DNA of 64,000 bases from Gillisia xinjiangensis (GCF_046298265.1 NZ_JBKAHK010000004.1:310001-374000); one strand, 5' to 3'. Counted from the first letter of the stretch, positions 24,005-33,198 are shown. A program made the numbers and translations. The notes: generated by a model not told the origin, from the sequence alone.

Positions 24005-24910
24005 ATGCAAAGAAGGAATTTTATTCAACAAACCGCAGCTACAGGAGCATTTATTGGCCTTGGAGGCCTATCCCTTTCGTTTTCTAAAAATTATAAAAAA
24101 CACATCACTATTCTGCATACCAATGATGTTCATAGTCATATAGAACCCTTAAGCCCAAATGACCCCCGGAATCCAAATATGGGCGGAGTGGCACGGCGGG
24201 CAACCTTAATTGATAATATCAGGAACGAAAATCCAAATACGCTTCTGCTGGATGCCGGAGATATTTTCCAGGGAACTCCTTTCTTTAATTTTTACGGGGG
24301 AGAACTGGAATTCAAATTGATGAGCAAATTGAAATACGATGCCTCCACCATTGGAAATCACGATTTCGATAATGGAATAGACGGCCTTTACGCCCAGCTT
24401 CCACACGCCGATTTCGATTTTATTTCCTCCAATTATGATTTCAGCAATACGGTGATGAGTGAGCACGTATTGCCACACAAAATCTTCAAAAAAGATGGAG
24501 TAAGGATTGGAATCTTCGGACTGGGAGTGGAATTAAAAGGTTTAGTGAATGCGTACCTTTATAAGGAAACAAAATATCTGGATCCGGTAGAGATCGCAAC
24601 AGATATGAGCAGGATATTAAAAGAAGATAAAAAATGTGATATTGTGATCTGTCTTTCCCATCTTGGACACAGCTATAGATCAGATAAGATCTCTGATGTC
24701 AAACTGGCGGCAGCGACAGAAAATATAGACCTTATCATTGGGGGACATACTCATACATTTTTGGAAAAACCGGAAGTACACAGCAATAAAGTGGGTAAAA
24801 AAGTACTTATAAATCAGGTGGGTTGTTATGGCCTCTATTTGGGTCGAATAGATTTTTATCTGGATAAGGAAAATAATATTTCCGGGGATGGAAGAAGTAT
24901 TTCTGTGTAA
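24005..24910 (+). CDS. Metallophosphatase with Tat-like signal (5'-nucleotidase N-terminal domain)
   Basis: The 301-residue protein starts MQRRNFIQQTAATGAF, a twin-arginine-type export signal followed by a hydrophobic stretch. It carries the calcineurin-like metal-binding motifs of UshA-type enzymes: ILHTNDVHSHI (D-x-H), LLDAGDIFQG (GD), IGNHDFDNG (GNHD), SHLG and IIGGHTHTFLE (GHxH). It lacks the C-terminal nucleotide-binding domain, which the preceding gene supplies. It is probably exported folded with its metals by the Tat system (tatC is in the same window). Order is reversed relative to the fused enzyme. Confidence 0.88.
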   Translation: MQRRNFIQQTAATGAFIGLGGLSLSFSKNYKKHITILHTNDVHSHIEPLSPNDPRNPNMGGVARRATLIDNIRNENPNTLLLDAGDIFQGTPFFNFYGGELEFKLMSKLKYDASTIGNHDFDNGIDGLYAQLPHADFDFISSNYDFSNTVMSEHVLPHKIFKKDGVRIGIFGLGVELKGLVNAYLYKETKYLDPVEIATDMSRILKEDKKCDIVICLSHLGHSYRSDKISDVKLAAATENIDLIIGGHTHTFLEKPEVHSNKVGKKVLINQVGCYGLYLGRIDFYLDKENNISGDGRSISV

Positions 24911-25271
24911 AGCTTCCACTGCAGGACTTTGCATTTAATAATATTAAAGGTTCTGTTTTATAACATTGTGGATTATTTTATAGATCTCAATTAAGAATTG
25001 CCGTTTTTGCTTCATTCCAAATTTAACCACAAAGTCACAAAGAAAAAACCACAGAGGACAAAAAGAAAAAATGATGATTTAAATTGAACCAAATAGATAA
25101 TTATTTAGTTGAAAATTATAAAAGGGATTACTATACCAAAGAGCTGAATTGGAATAGCAAGGCTTTGTGTGCCATTTGTGGTTTAAGAAAGCACCATTCT
25201 ACAATTTCCTAATACGGGGCCAACAAAATAATCAGCCACCTAATGTCCATTTCCAACGCCAAGGACTTCAA
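24911..25271. other. 361-base intergenic region with CACAAAG inverted repeats
   Basis: Between the metallophosphatase and ligA genes. The left part is featureless. At 25023-25070 lies a run of CCACAAAGTCACAAAG-like words, and at 25161-25187 the inverse GGCTTTGTGTGCCATTTGTG. This is the type of imperfect CACAAAG repeat often found between genes of Bacteroidota, which I recognise but cannot look up. A minus-strand promoter for ligA is not apparent. Confidence 0.65.
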
Positions 25272-27269
25272 TTACGCTCCTAACATTCCAAGAAATTCAT
25301 CTTCACTAAGAATTTTTGTTCCCAGTTTTTCTGCTTTGGCGAGTTTACTTGGCCCCATATTTTCCCCGGCTACCAGGTAATTGGTTTTAGAAGAAATGGA
25401 TGAGGAAACTTTCCCGCCGTTGTCTTCGATCATCTTTTTTAACTGATCTCTGGACAGCTTTTCAAAAACCCCCGATATCACAAAACTTTCTCCCTGTAAT
25501 GTATCGGTTTGATTCGCAAGTTTTTCTGCGGAAATCTCCATCTTCACGCCATATTCCTTTAAGCGCCGAATGATCTCCTGATTTTCTTCGGAAGCAAAAA
25601 AGTCGGTAACGCTTTGAGCGATCCGTTCTCCTATTTCATCCACATTTATTAAATCTTCTTCCGAAGCTTTTGATAGTGCATCGATGTTTTTATAATGTCT
25701 GGACAGCTTTTTGGCTACAGTCTCTCCCACATACCTAATCCCCAATCCAAAAAGGACTCTGGGAAAAGGAATTTCCTTCGAATTCTCTATTCCCCGAATA
25801 AGATTCTCAGCCGATTTTTCTGCAATGCGTTCCAAAGGAAGGATATCTTCCTTGTTCAGCGAATAAAGATCGGCATAATTATGAATGAGACCTGCATTTA
25901 CGAGCAGGGCCACGGTTTCTCCGCCCAGGCCTTCTATATCCATCGCTTTCCGTGAAATATAATGCTGGATACGACCAATGATTTGAGGTGGACAGCCATT
26001 ATAATTAGGACAATAATGCTGGGCCTCTCCTTCATTCCGAATCAATTCTGTATCGCATTCGGGGCAATGAGTGATGTATTGTGTTTCTTCGGTTTTCGGG
26101 TCGCGTTTGCTAAAATCCACTCCTATTATCTTGGGAATGATCTCGCCTCCTTTTTCCACAAAAACCGTATCCCCTTCGCGGATATCCAGTTTTGCAATTT
26201 GATCGGCATTGTGCAGGGAAGCCCTTTTCACAACGGTCCCGGCCAGTTGAACGGGCTTAAGATTAGCAACCGGGGTAATTGCCCCGGTACGGCCAACCTG
26301 ATAGGTTATTTTATTCAATTTTGTGGAAACCTGCTCTGCCTTGAATTTATAAGCCATTGCCCAACGGGGAGATTTGGCTGTAAACCCTAATTCCTCCTGT
26401 TGCCTGAAATTGTTAATCTTTACAACTACTCCATCTATTTCATAGGGAAGATCATGCCGGTGCTGCTCCCAATAATTCACAAAATCAAGCACCTCATCCA
26501 CACTTTGCACCAAAGTTGCTTCTTTTGGGACTTTAAAACCCCATTCCCGGGCTTTCTGAAGGCTTTCAAAATGAGAATTTAACTGAAGGTTATCACCCGT
26601 GATCCCATAAAGCAAACAGTCCAGAGGTCTTTTTGCAACCTCAGCACTATCCTGTAATTTCAAACTTCCCGAAGCTGTATTACGAGGATTGGCATAAGGC
26701 TCCTCGCCCAGTTCTACACGTTCTGCGTTTAATTTTGCAAATCCTTCATAAGGCAAAACAATCTCGCCCCGGATATCAAATCGTTTGGGAACATCTCCTT
26801 TTAATAGAAGCGGAACAGATCGTATGGTTCTAACATTATGAGATACATCATCTCCCTGAGCACCATCTCCACGGGTCACGGCCTTCAAAAATTTTCCGTT
26901 TTCATAGGTTAAACTGATCGAGGCGCCGTCATATTTCAATTCACATGCAAATTCCACAGGTTCATCCACCAGCTTCATCACACGCTTTTCCCAGTCTTCC
27001 AGCTCTTCTTTTGAATAAGAATTGGAAAGCGAATACATGGGATGATCGTGTACTACCGTTCTAAAGCTTTTGGTAACCTCCCCCCCAACCCGCTGCGAAG
27101 GGGAATTAGGATCAAAGAATTCAGGATGTTTTTTCTCAAGTTCCTGTAATTCCTTCAGCTTCATATCAAACTCGTAATCACTTATTACGGGTTTATCAAG
27201 CACATAATAATTGTAATTATGTTCGCTAAGTTCTTTGCGGAGTTGATTTATTCTGTCTTCTATATCCAT
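25272..27269 (-). CDS. ligA: NAD-dependent DNA ligase LigA
   Basis: LigA seals nicks in replication and repair using NAD. The 665-residue protein has the adenylation domain with ELKYDGASISL (nucleotidyl Lys, KxDG motif at about residue 114), NPRNTASGSLK, YEIDGVVVKI and PRWAMAYKF. The OB fold follows (ITPVANLKPVQLAG), then the zinc finger (CPEC, CPNYNGCP), helix-hairpin-helix region (LFGLGIRYVGETVAKKL) and a C-terminal BRCT domain (LQGESFVISGVFEKLSR to SKLAKAEKLGTKILSEDEF). Length and domain order are normal. Confidence 0.97.
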   Translation of the reverse strand: MDIEDRINQLRKELSEHNYNYYVLDKPVISDYEFDMKLKELQELEKKHPEFFDPNSPSQRVGGEVTKSFRTVVHDHPMYSLSNSYSKEELEDWEKRVMKLVDEPVEFACELKYDGASISLTYENGKFLKAVTRGDGAQGDDVSHNVRTIRSVPLLLKGDVPKRFDIRGEIVLPYEGFAKLNAERVELGEEPYANPRNTASGSLKLQDSAEVAKRPLDCLLYGITGDNLQLNSHFESLQKAREWGFKVPKEATLVQSVDEVLDFVNYWEQHRHDLPYEIDGVVVKINNFRQQEELGFTAKSPRWAMAYKFKAEQVSTKLNKITYQVGRTGAITPVANLKPVQLAGTVVKRASLHNADQIAKLDIREGDTVFVEKGGEIIPKIIGVDFSKRDPKTEETQYITHCPECDTELIRNEGEAQHYCPNYNGCPPQIIGRIQHYISRKAMDIEGLGGETVALLVNAGLIHNYADLYSLNKEDILPLERIAEKSAENLIRGIENSKEIPFPRVLFGLGIRYVGETVAKKLSRHYKNIDALSKASEEDLINVDEIGERIAQSVTDFFASEENQEIIRRLKEYGVKMEISAEKLANQTDTLQGESFVISGVFEKLSRDQLKKMIEDNGGKVSSSISSKTNYLVAGENMGPSKLAKAEKLGTKILSEDEFLGMLGA

Positions 27270-27300
27270 TCAGAAGGGAGGGTTGAAAAATTGGTTTTTA

Positions 27301-27433
27301 ATCCCTCATTGAGGGTTTAATTTCCGAGGCCTGCCCGAAATATATTTCATTCAGGCGGGCTTGCCTCGAATTTTTAAAGTATTTTTCTCCCGAATTATCG
27401 GGACATACCTCCTATGCTTGCCCGGAGGTTCTT
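27301..27433 (-). repeat. Dispersed multi-hairpin repeat, copy B
   Basis: This is the most complete copy, in minus orientation. On the minus strand it reads AACCTCCGGGC hairpin, GGTATGTCCCGATAATTCGG, the AT linker GAAAAATACTTTAAAAATTC, the long GC hairpin CGAGGCAAGCCCGCCTGAAT to TTCGGGCAGGCCTCG, and TTAAACCCTCAATGAGGG. It sits in the 187 bases between the co-directional PPIase and ligA genes. Confidence 0.8.
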
Positions 27434-27456
27434 GATTGTTGATCTAAATTTAAACT

Positions 27457-28389
27457 CTATTTAACTTTTACCAATTCCACATCAAAAACCAAGGTTGTAT
27501 TTGGAGGAATTACCCCACCGGCGCCACGCTCTCCGTATGCCAGGTGCGAAGGTATTACGAATCTTGCCTGACCGCCTTCATACAATAATTGAATTCCTTC
27601 ATCCCAACCTGCGATCACATGGCCTTCTCCCAATGGAAAATCTATAGGCTGATTTCTTTTATAGGAAGAATCAAACACGGTACCGTCTGGCAACATTCCT
27701 TTGTAATGTACCGAAACGGTTTTCCCTTTTTCTGCTTTGGCACCTGTTCCTTTTTCCTCGATCTTATAACGTAGCCCACTGGAAGTTTTTTCAAATCCCT
27801 GTGAAATTTCCCCAAGCATTTCCTCCTGCTGTTTTTCTGCTGCAGCTTCTCTTTCAGCTTTTGCTCCGCTAAAAGAACGAAATGCTTCAACCGCATTAAA
27901 TTTTTTGGCATCTTCCCCTTCACGGATGATCTCCAGCTTTTCCAATCTATCTCCCTGGGCGATTTTATTCACCACATCCTGACCTTCAACTACTTCTCCA
28001 AAAACAGTGTGTTTCCCATCGAGCCAGGGCGTTGCGATATGAGTGATAAAAAACTGACTTCCGTTGGTTCCCGGACCTGCATTGGCCATGGATAATATTC
28101 CGGGTTTGTCATGGGTTAAGTCGGGATGAATCTCATCTTCAAAGTTATATCCCGGGCCTCCGGTACCATTCCCTTTTGGATCTCCTCCCTGAATCATGAA
28201 ATCGGGAATTACGCGGTGAAATTTTAATCCGTCATAATAGCGTTTTCCCTGCGGAATCGCTTTATTTTCGATATTCCCTTCTGCCAGTCCAACAAAGTTT
28301 CCTACCGTTCCAGGTGTTTTCTCATATTTAAGTTCTACAAGAATTTCCCCTTTTGATGTGTGAAATTTTGCGTATAATCCGTCTTGCAT
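27457..28389 (-). CDS. Peptidyl-prolyl isomerase, cyclophilin-FKBP fusion
   Basis: The 310-residue protein carries two different prolyl isomerase folds. Residues 1-150 are cyclophilin: KFHRVIPDFMIQGGDP, GTGGPGYNFEDE, GILSMANAGPGTNGSQFFI and WLDGKHTVFGEV. Residues about 205-310 are FKBP: VSVHYKGMLPDGTVFDSS, GEGHVIAGWDEGIQLL, RFVIPSHLAYGERGAGGVIPPNTTLVFDVELV. A glutamate-rich linker joins them. No signal peptide, so probably a cytoplasmic folding factor. The start is the ATG at the MQDGLYAKF end. A promoter box lies 25 bases upstream. Confidence 0.92.
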   Translation of the reverse strand: MQDGLYAKFHTSKGEILVELKYEKTPGTVGNFVGLAEGNIENKAIPQGKRYYDGLKFHRVIPDFMIQGGDPKGNGTGGPGYNFEDEIHPDLTHDKPGILSMANAGPGTNGSQFFITHIATPWLDGKHTVFGEVVEGQDVVNKIAQGDRLEKLEIIREGEDAKKFNAVEAFRSFSGAKAEREAAAEKQQEEMLGEISQGFEKTSSGLRYKIEEKGTGAKAEKGKTVSVHYKGMLPDGTVFDSSYKRNQPIDFPLGEGHVIAGWDEGIQLLYEGGQARFVIPSHLAYGERGAGGVIPPNTTLVFDVELVKVK

Positions 28390-28414
28390 GTCTATAATTT
28401 TTTAATTTAGAATG

Positions 28415-28422
28415 CAAAGATA
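28415..28422 (-). promoter_or_regulatory. Promoter box of the cyclophilin-FKBP gene
   Basis: CAAAGATA on the plus strand is TATCTTTG on the minus strand, a perfect TAnnTTTG 25 bases before the start codon. The -33 element is weak. Confidence 0.55.
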
Positions 28423-28464
28423 GGGATTTTAAGAAAGTTGAGGCGCCCTAAAAGCCGTATCTCT

Positions 28465-30663
28465 TTAATTTGCTACCTCACTAATAAATTTAATTCTGTA
28501 GAGGCGTAATTCTTCATCCTCATACTCTCCGTCGAATTCCTCCATGGCATCTTCGATCTTATCGGTTTCGGCTTCAAGAAAATATTCGTGTATTTCTTCC
28601 TGTTGCTCTTCATCCAGGAGATCATCCAGCCAGTAATCTATATTGAGTTTTGTTCCGCTAAAAACAATGGCTTCCATCTCTTTAATAAATTGTGGCATTT
28701 CCATGCCTTTAGCCGAAGCGATATCATTCAGCGGTAATTTTCTGTCTACACTCTGAATGATATAAAGTTTTAATCCGCTGTTTGCACCGGTGGATTTCAC
28801 CACCAGGTCATCCGGACGAAGTATCTCGTTTTCATCGACATAGGTTTTGATGAAATCTACAAATTCATTGCCGAATTTTTTTGCTTTTCCCTCTCCAACG
28901 CCGTGAATATTGCTTAATTCTTCCAAAGTTATAGGATATTTCAAAGCCATATCCTCCAGTGAAAAATCCTGAAAAACAACAAAAGGGGGAACATTGCGTT
29001 TCTTGGCGACCCTTTTCCGCAGGTCTTTAAGCATTTTCACAAGCTTTTGATCCACGCCACTTCCTTCACCTTTAGCGGGTCCTGGAACAGCCTGGGTGGT
29101 ATTGTCAAAAACATGATCCTCGGTCATCATAAATGAGGTTGGATTTTTTATGAAATCCGCTCCTTTTTCGGTGAGTTTTACCGTGCCGTAGGTTTCGATA
29201 TCCTTTTTCAACATTCCGGCTACAAGTACCTGACGGATCAAGGCCATCCAGTATTTTGAATCCTTGTCACCACCTTTTCCAAAAAGCGGGTGCTCATCGG
29301 TTTTATGGGAAAGTATCACCGCATTGGCTTTCCCAATAAGGGTGTTTACTACTTCCTTGGATTTATATAACTCATTGGTTTCCTTAACTGTTTTCAGTAA
29401 AAGCTCCACGTTTTTAACTGCTTCGCTTTTCTTTTTAGGGTTTCGGACGTTATCGTCCATATTGGCCCCATCTCCTGTTTTACTGTCAAATTCTTCCCCG
29501 AAATAATGAAGCAAAAATTTCCTTCGTGACATGGATGTTTCAGCATAGCCAACTACTTCCTGCAATAATGCATGGCCAATTTCCTGTTCGGCTACAGGTT
29601 TTCCGCTCATGAACTTTTCGAGCTTTTCTATATCTTTATAGGAATAGAATGCAAGGCAATGCCCTTCTCCTCCATCCCTCCCGGCCCGACCGGTTTCCTG
29701 GTAATAACTCTCCAGACTTTTAGGGATATCATGGTGTATTACAAACCGCACATCGGGTTTATCGATCCCCATTCCAAAGGCGATGGTCGCCACCACAACA
29801 TCTGTATCTTCCATGATAAACATATCCTGATGGCGAATTCGGGTTTTGGGATCGAGCCCGGCGTGATAGGGAACCGCTTTAATTCCGTTTACCTGAAGTG
29901 TTTGAGCGAGTTCTTCCACCCTTTTTCGGCTTAAACAATATATGATCCCGGATTTTCCTTCATTCTGTTTTACAAAACGAATAATATCGGCATCTACATT
30001 CTTGGTCTTTGGACGGATCTCATAATACAGGTTGGGGCGGTTAAAACTCGCTTTAAAGGTTTTTGCCTCTGGTATCCCAAGATTTTTCAGAATATCTTCC
30101 TGAACCTTTGGAGTTGCAGTAGCAGTAAGTCCAATAATTGGAATATTATCGCCTATACGCTTAATGATGGTACGCAAATTCCTGTATTCAGGCCGGAAAT
30201 CATGTCCCCACTCACTTATACAATGCGCTTCATCTACCGCCATAAAGGAGATCTTCACGCTGCGCAAAAATTCAACATGTTCCTCTTTGGTAAGGGATTC
30301 GGGCGCTACATACAGCAATTTGGTGATGCCGTTGGTGATGTCTTCTTTCACCTGCCGTACTTCCGATTTATTAAGGGATGAATTAAGTACGTGAGCAACT
30401 CCGTGTTCCGAAGAGATCCCGCGAATTGCATCCACCTGGTTTTTCATTAAGGCGATAAGGGGTGAAACCACGATCGCGGTTCCCTCGGCTATTAAAGCCG
30501 GCAATTGGTAACACAAGGATTTCCCACCTCCTGTGGGCATAATCACAAAAGTATTGTGCCCGTTGACAATACTGGTAATCACTTGTTCCTGAAGGCCTTT
30601 GAATTGACTAAATCCAAAGTACTTTTTAAGCTGTTTGTGTAAATCGATTTCGGTAGGACCCAT
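28465..30663 (-). CDS. recQ: ATP-dependent DNA helicase RecQ
   Basis: RecQ is a 3'-5' superfamily-2 helicase of recombination and repair. The 732-residue protein has motif 0 KYFGFSQFKGLQEQVI, Walker A MPTGGGKSLCYQLPAL, DEAH box VDEAHCISEWGHDFRPEY, GLTATATPKVQEDI, motif V VVATIAFGMGIDKPDVRFV and motif VI QETGRAGRDG. The RQC zinc-binding region is atypical (no obvious Cys4 cluster). An HRDC-like domain (LRKRVAKKRNVPPFVVFQD to VGEGKAKKFG) and an acidic tail follow. Length fits the Bacteroidota RecQ. It is divergent from the kdsD gene. Confidence 0.95.
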   Translation of the reverse strand: MGPTEIDLHKQLKKYFGFSQFKGLQEQVITSIVNGHNTFVIMPTGGGKSLCYQLPALIAEGTAIVVSPLIALMKNQVDAIRGISSEHGVAHVLNSSLNKSEVRQVKEDITNGITKLLYVAPESLTKEEHVEFLRSVKISFMAVDEAHCISEWGHDFRPEYRNLRTIIKRIGDNIPIIGLTATATPKVQEDILKNLGIPEAKTFKASFNRPNLYYEIRPKTKNVDADIIRFVKQNEGKSGIIYCLSRKRVEELAQTLQVNGIKAVPYHAGLDPKTRIRHQDMFIMEDTDVVVATIAFGMGIDKPDVRFVIHHDIPKSLESYYQETGRAGRDGGEGHCLAFYSYKDIEKLEKFMSGKPVAEQEIGHALLQEVVGYAETSMSRRKFLLHYFGEEFDSKTGDGANMDDNVRNPKKKSEAVKNVELLLKTVKETNELYKSKEVVNTLIGKANAVILSHKTDEHPLFGKGGDKDSKYWMALIRQVLVAGMLKKDIETYGTVKLTEKGADFIKNPTSFMMTEDHVFDNTTQAVPGPAKGEGSGVDQKLVKMLKDLRKRVAKKRNVPPFVVFQDFSLEDMALKYPITLEELSNIHGVGEGKAKKFGNEFVDFIKTYVDENEILRPDDLVVKSTGANSGLKLYIIQSVDRKLPLNDIASAKGMEMPQFIKEMEAIVFSGTKLNIDYWLDDLLDEEQQEEIHEYFLEAETDKIEDAMEEFDGEYEDEELRLYRIKFISEVAN

Positions 30664-30685
30664 TCAATTGTGTTACAATTTTACA

Positions 30686-30693
30686 TACATTTG
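30686..30693 (+). promoter_or_regulatory. Promoter box upstream of the sugar-phosphate isomerase operon
   Basis: TACATTTG matches TAnnTTTG and precedes the kdsD-like/tatC operon by 54 bases, in the divergent region shared with recQ. A TTG at 30668-30670 lies 15 bases upstream, somewhat short spacing. Confidence 0.55.
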
Positions 30694-30746
30694 CACTAAT
30701 AAAGATACATGTTTCTTTAGTATTCACAATTCATAATTTTACAAAT

Positions 30747-31712
30747 TTGAAACTTGAAGAAAAAATCCTTTCTGTAGCCAAAGATACCATTTCCATTGAA
30801 GCCAAAGCCATTGCAAATCTGGAGAATTTACTTTCCAGGGAATTCGCACAGGCGGTACAGTGCATCTTTAACTCGAAAGGTAGGGTAATTATTACTGGAA
30901 TAGGGAAAAGTGCAATTATTGCAGGAAAGATTGTTGCAACCCTTAATTCTACGGGGACTCCTGCCATTTTTATGCACGCTGCAGATGCAATTCACGGAGA
31001 TCTGGGTACGATTTTAAAAGATGATGTGGTAATTTGTATTTCCAAAAGCGGAGATACTCCCGAAATAAAAGTTCTGGTTCCATTAATTAAAAATTTCAAA
31101 AATAAAATTATTGCAATTACCGGGAATAAGGATTCTTTCCTTGGCCAGCAATCAGATTTTGTTTTAAACGCGTATGTAGAGAAGGAAGCCTGCCCCAATA
31201 ACCTGGCCCCTACCACCAGCACAACCGCGCAATTGGTACTGGGAGATGCGCTGGCGGTTTGTTTACTGGATTTACGGGGCTTTTCCAGTAATGATTTTGC
31301 AAAATATCATCCCGGGGGAGCACTTGGTAAAAAATTATATTTAAGGGTGAGCGACATTACCTCCCAGAATTTAAAACCCAGGGTAAGCCCGGAAACAAAC
31401 GTTAGGGATGTAATTGTAGAAATATCTGAAAAAATGCTGGGTGTGGCTGCTGTAATTGAAGATGAAAAGATAATTGGAATTATTACCGATGGAGACATAA
31501 GACGAATGCTTCGGAACAATGAAGCTTTTATACATCTCACCGCGAGAGATATTATGAGCAAGAACCCCAAAACAATAAACCAGGATGCGATGGCGGTGGA
31601 TGCCCTGGATATGCTCGAAGAATTTAAAATCTCTCAGTTAATAGCACAGGATGGCGAAAAATATGCCGGTGTAGTGCATATTCATAATCTAATACGAGAA
31701 GGAATAATATAA
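30747..31712 (+). CDS. kdsD: Arabinose-5-phosphate isomerase (KpsF/GutQ/KdsD family)
   Basis: This enzyme interconverts ribulose-5-phosphate and arabinose-5-phosphate, the first step of Kdo synthesis for lipopolysaccharide. The 321-residue protein has an N-terminal SIS domain (GRVIITGIGKSAIIAGKIVATLNSTG, HGDLGTI, ISKSGDTPEI, LAPTTSTTAQL, YHPGGALGKKL) and two C-terminal CBS domains (about 205-320). It starts with TTG, since no ATG fits. Its stop overlaps the tatC start by one base. Symbol by family; GutQ or KpsF paralogues cannot be excluded. Confidence 0.9.
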   Translation: MKLEEKILSVAKDTISIEAKAIANLENLLSREFAQAVQCIFNSKGRVIITGIGKSAIIAGKIVATLNSTGTPAIFMHAADAIHGDLGTILKDDVVICISKSGDTPEIKVLVPLIKNFKNKIIAITGNKDSFLGQQSDFVLNAYVEKEACPNNLAPTTSTTAQLVLGDALAVCLLDLRGFSSNDFAKYHPGGALGKKLYLRVSDITSQNLKPRVSPETNVRDVIVEISEKMLGVAAVIEDEKIIGIITDGDIRRMLRNNEAFIHLTARDIMSKNPKTINQDAMAVDALDMLEEFKISQLIAQDGEKYAGVVHIHNLIREGII

Positions 31713-32542
31713 TGGCAAAAGTAAAAACCCCCAATGAAGAGATGTCGTTTTTAGATCATCTTGAAGACCTTCGCTGGCATTTAATAAGAGCTACTTTAGC
31801 CATCGTAATAGCGGCTACGGTAGCATTTCTTGCGAAAGGATTTATTTTTGACGTTCTTTTATTCGGTCCCAGCCAAGGTGATTTCTGGACCTATGACATT
31901 TTATGCCGTATCACCAACTTTGTGGGAGTAGACGGCGGATTTTGTTTTCAGGAGCTGCCATTCACTATTCAAAGTCGTACCATGGGAGGCCAATTTGCTG
32001 CACATATCTGGGTTTCCATTACCGCAGGTTTTATTATCGCATTTCCATATGTGATCTATGAATTCTGGAAATTCGTAGCTCCGGCAATGAAAACCAATGA
32101 AAAAAGCAATGCCCGGGGATTCATTTTTATCTCCTCGCTCCTCTTCTTTTTAGGGGTTTTATTCGGCTATTACGTGATCACGCCTTTATCGATCAATTTC
32201 CTGGGAAAATATCAGGTAAGTGAACTTGTGCTTAACGAATTTGACATCAGTAGTTATATCAGCCTTGTAAGGGCTTCTGTTCTTGCCAGCGGATTGATAT
32301 TTGAATTACCTATAATCATTTTTTTCCTTACCAAAGTTGGGGTTATCACGCCGCAATTCCTAAGGACCTACAGAAAATATGCTCTTGTTCTTGTACTTAT
32401 ATTTTCAGCAATTATTACCCCTCCAGATATCGTTTCTCAAATAATTGTGGCCATTCCGGTTTTGGTATTGTATGAAATAAGTATTATGATTTCGGCTATT
32501 GTATTTAAAAGAGAAGAAAAAAAATTAAGAAAACGAGTATAA
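31712..32542 (+). CDS. tatC: Sec-independent protein translocase TatC
   Basis: TatC is the receptor component of the twin-arginine translocase in the cytoplasmic membrane. The 276-residue protein shows the conserved N-terminal MSFLDHLEDLRWHLIRA, the FxxE-type YEFWKFVAPAM loop, six membrane segments, and GLIFELPIIIFFL. An inserted 30-residue loop (FWTYDILCRI to CFQELPF) is typical of Bacteroidota TatC. It shares one base with the preceding stop codon, and the next gene starts four bases later. A Tat-like substrate is encoded at 24005. Confidence 0.95.
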   Translation: MAKVKTPNEEMSFLDHLEDLRWHLIRATLAIVIAATVAFLAKGFIFDVLLFGPSQGDFWTYDILCRITNFVGVDGGFCFQELPFTIQSRTMGGQFAAHIWVSITAGFIIAFPYVIYEFWKFVAPAMKTNEKSNARGFIFISSLLFFLGVLFGYYVITPLSINFLGKYQVSELVLNEFDISSYISLVRASVLASGLIFELPIIIFFLTKVGVITPQFLRTYRKYALVLVLIFSAIITPPDIVSQIIVAIPVLVLYEISIMISAIVFKREEKKLRKRV

Positions 32543-32546
32543 ATTT

Positions 32547-32903
32547 ATGACAAATCAGGTTGAAGAATTCAATTCATACCGGGAGCGGATGAATGATAAA
32601 ATTTTGAAAGACAACAATAAAATTATAAAACGCATTTTTAACCTGGACACCAACGCTTTTGCGCCGGGAGCACTGGATATTAAGACCAAGGAATTATTAG
32701 GATTGGTTGCATCTACCGTCTTACGTTGTGATGATTGTGTGAGATACCACCTTGAAACCTGCTACAAAGAAGGGATTAGCAAAGAAGAAGTAGTGGAAAC
32801 CCTTGGAATAGCAACTCTTATTGGCGGAACCATAGTAATCCCGCATTTAAGACGCGCTTATGAATTTTGGGAAGCGCTTGAGGAAAATAGTGCTCAGGTG
32901 TAA
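32547..32903 (+). CDS. Carboxymuconolactone decarboxylase / AhpD-like protein
   Basis: This is a 118-residue all-helical protein of the CMD fold. It has the AhpD-type redox motif CDDC (VLRCDDCVRYHLETCYKEG) followed by the conserved His and the EEVVETLGIATLIGGTIVIPHL helix. AhpD-type members are alkyl-hydroperoxidase cofactors with a catalytic CxxC; others lack activity. It is in the kdsD-tatC-lptB neighbourhood typical of Bacteroidota. The role is not clear from context. Confidence 0.87.
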   Translation: MTNQVEEFNSYRERMNDKILKDNNKIIKRIFNLDTNAFAPGALDIKTKELLGLVASTVLRCDDCVRYHLETCYKEGISKEEVVETLGIATLIGGTIVIPHLRRAYEFWEALEENSAQV

Positions 32904-32975
32904 GTTGTTTTTGAGCTAAATTTTATCTGATTATTATTTTGTATTTTAACAAAACTGCTTCAGAAAATAAAAATC

Positions 32976-33070
32976 AAAAACCTCAGTGCCAGCCACTGAG
33001 GTATGAGCTGGAAAATACTTTTAAAAAGTCGAGGCGAGCTTCGGGGAATTAAACCCTTGATGAGGAAAAT
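32976..33070 (+). repeat. Dispersed multi-hairpin repeat, copy C
   Basis: It contains AAAAACCTCAGTG-CCAGC-CACTGAGG followed by GTATG, the A/T linker GAAAATACTTTTAAAAAGTC, a shortened GAGGCGAGCTTCGGGGAATT and AAACCCTTGATGAGG. The second hairpin is missing and the long GC hairpin is truncated. It lies between co-directional genes and the rest of the 265-base gap shows no other feature. The first hairpin could act as a transcription terminator for the upstream genes. Confidence 0.7.
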
Positions 33071-33198
33071 TAATCAATTAGCTCATCAATTATTATTGAA
33101 CATACGAAATGAGCATAACGGAAACTCGATACAAACACCAATGAAGATTTGCGAATTAAATATGACCAATGAAAAACAATAAGGATCCACATATTAAA

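Noticed and set aside
24206..24478. 90-codon open frame on the minus strand
   Set aside because: It lies fully inside the metallophosphatase gene on the other strand and has no family look.
27090..27115. C-run followed by GAAGGGG in ligA, resembling the arm of the 2.2 kb repeat
   Set aside because: It encodes the conserved SPSQRVGGEV region of LigA and has no partner arm nearby.
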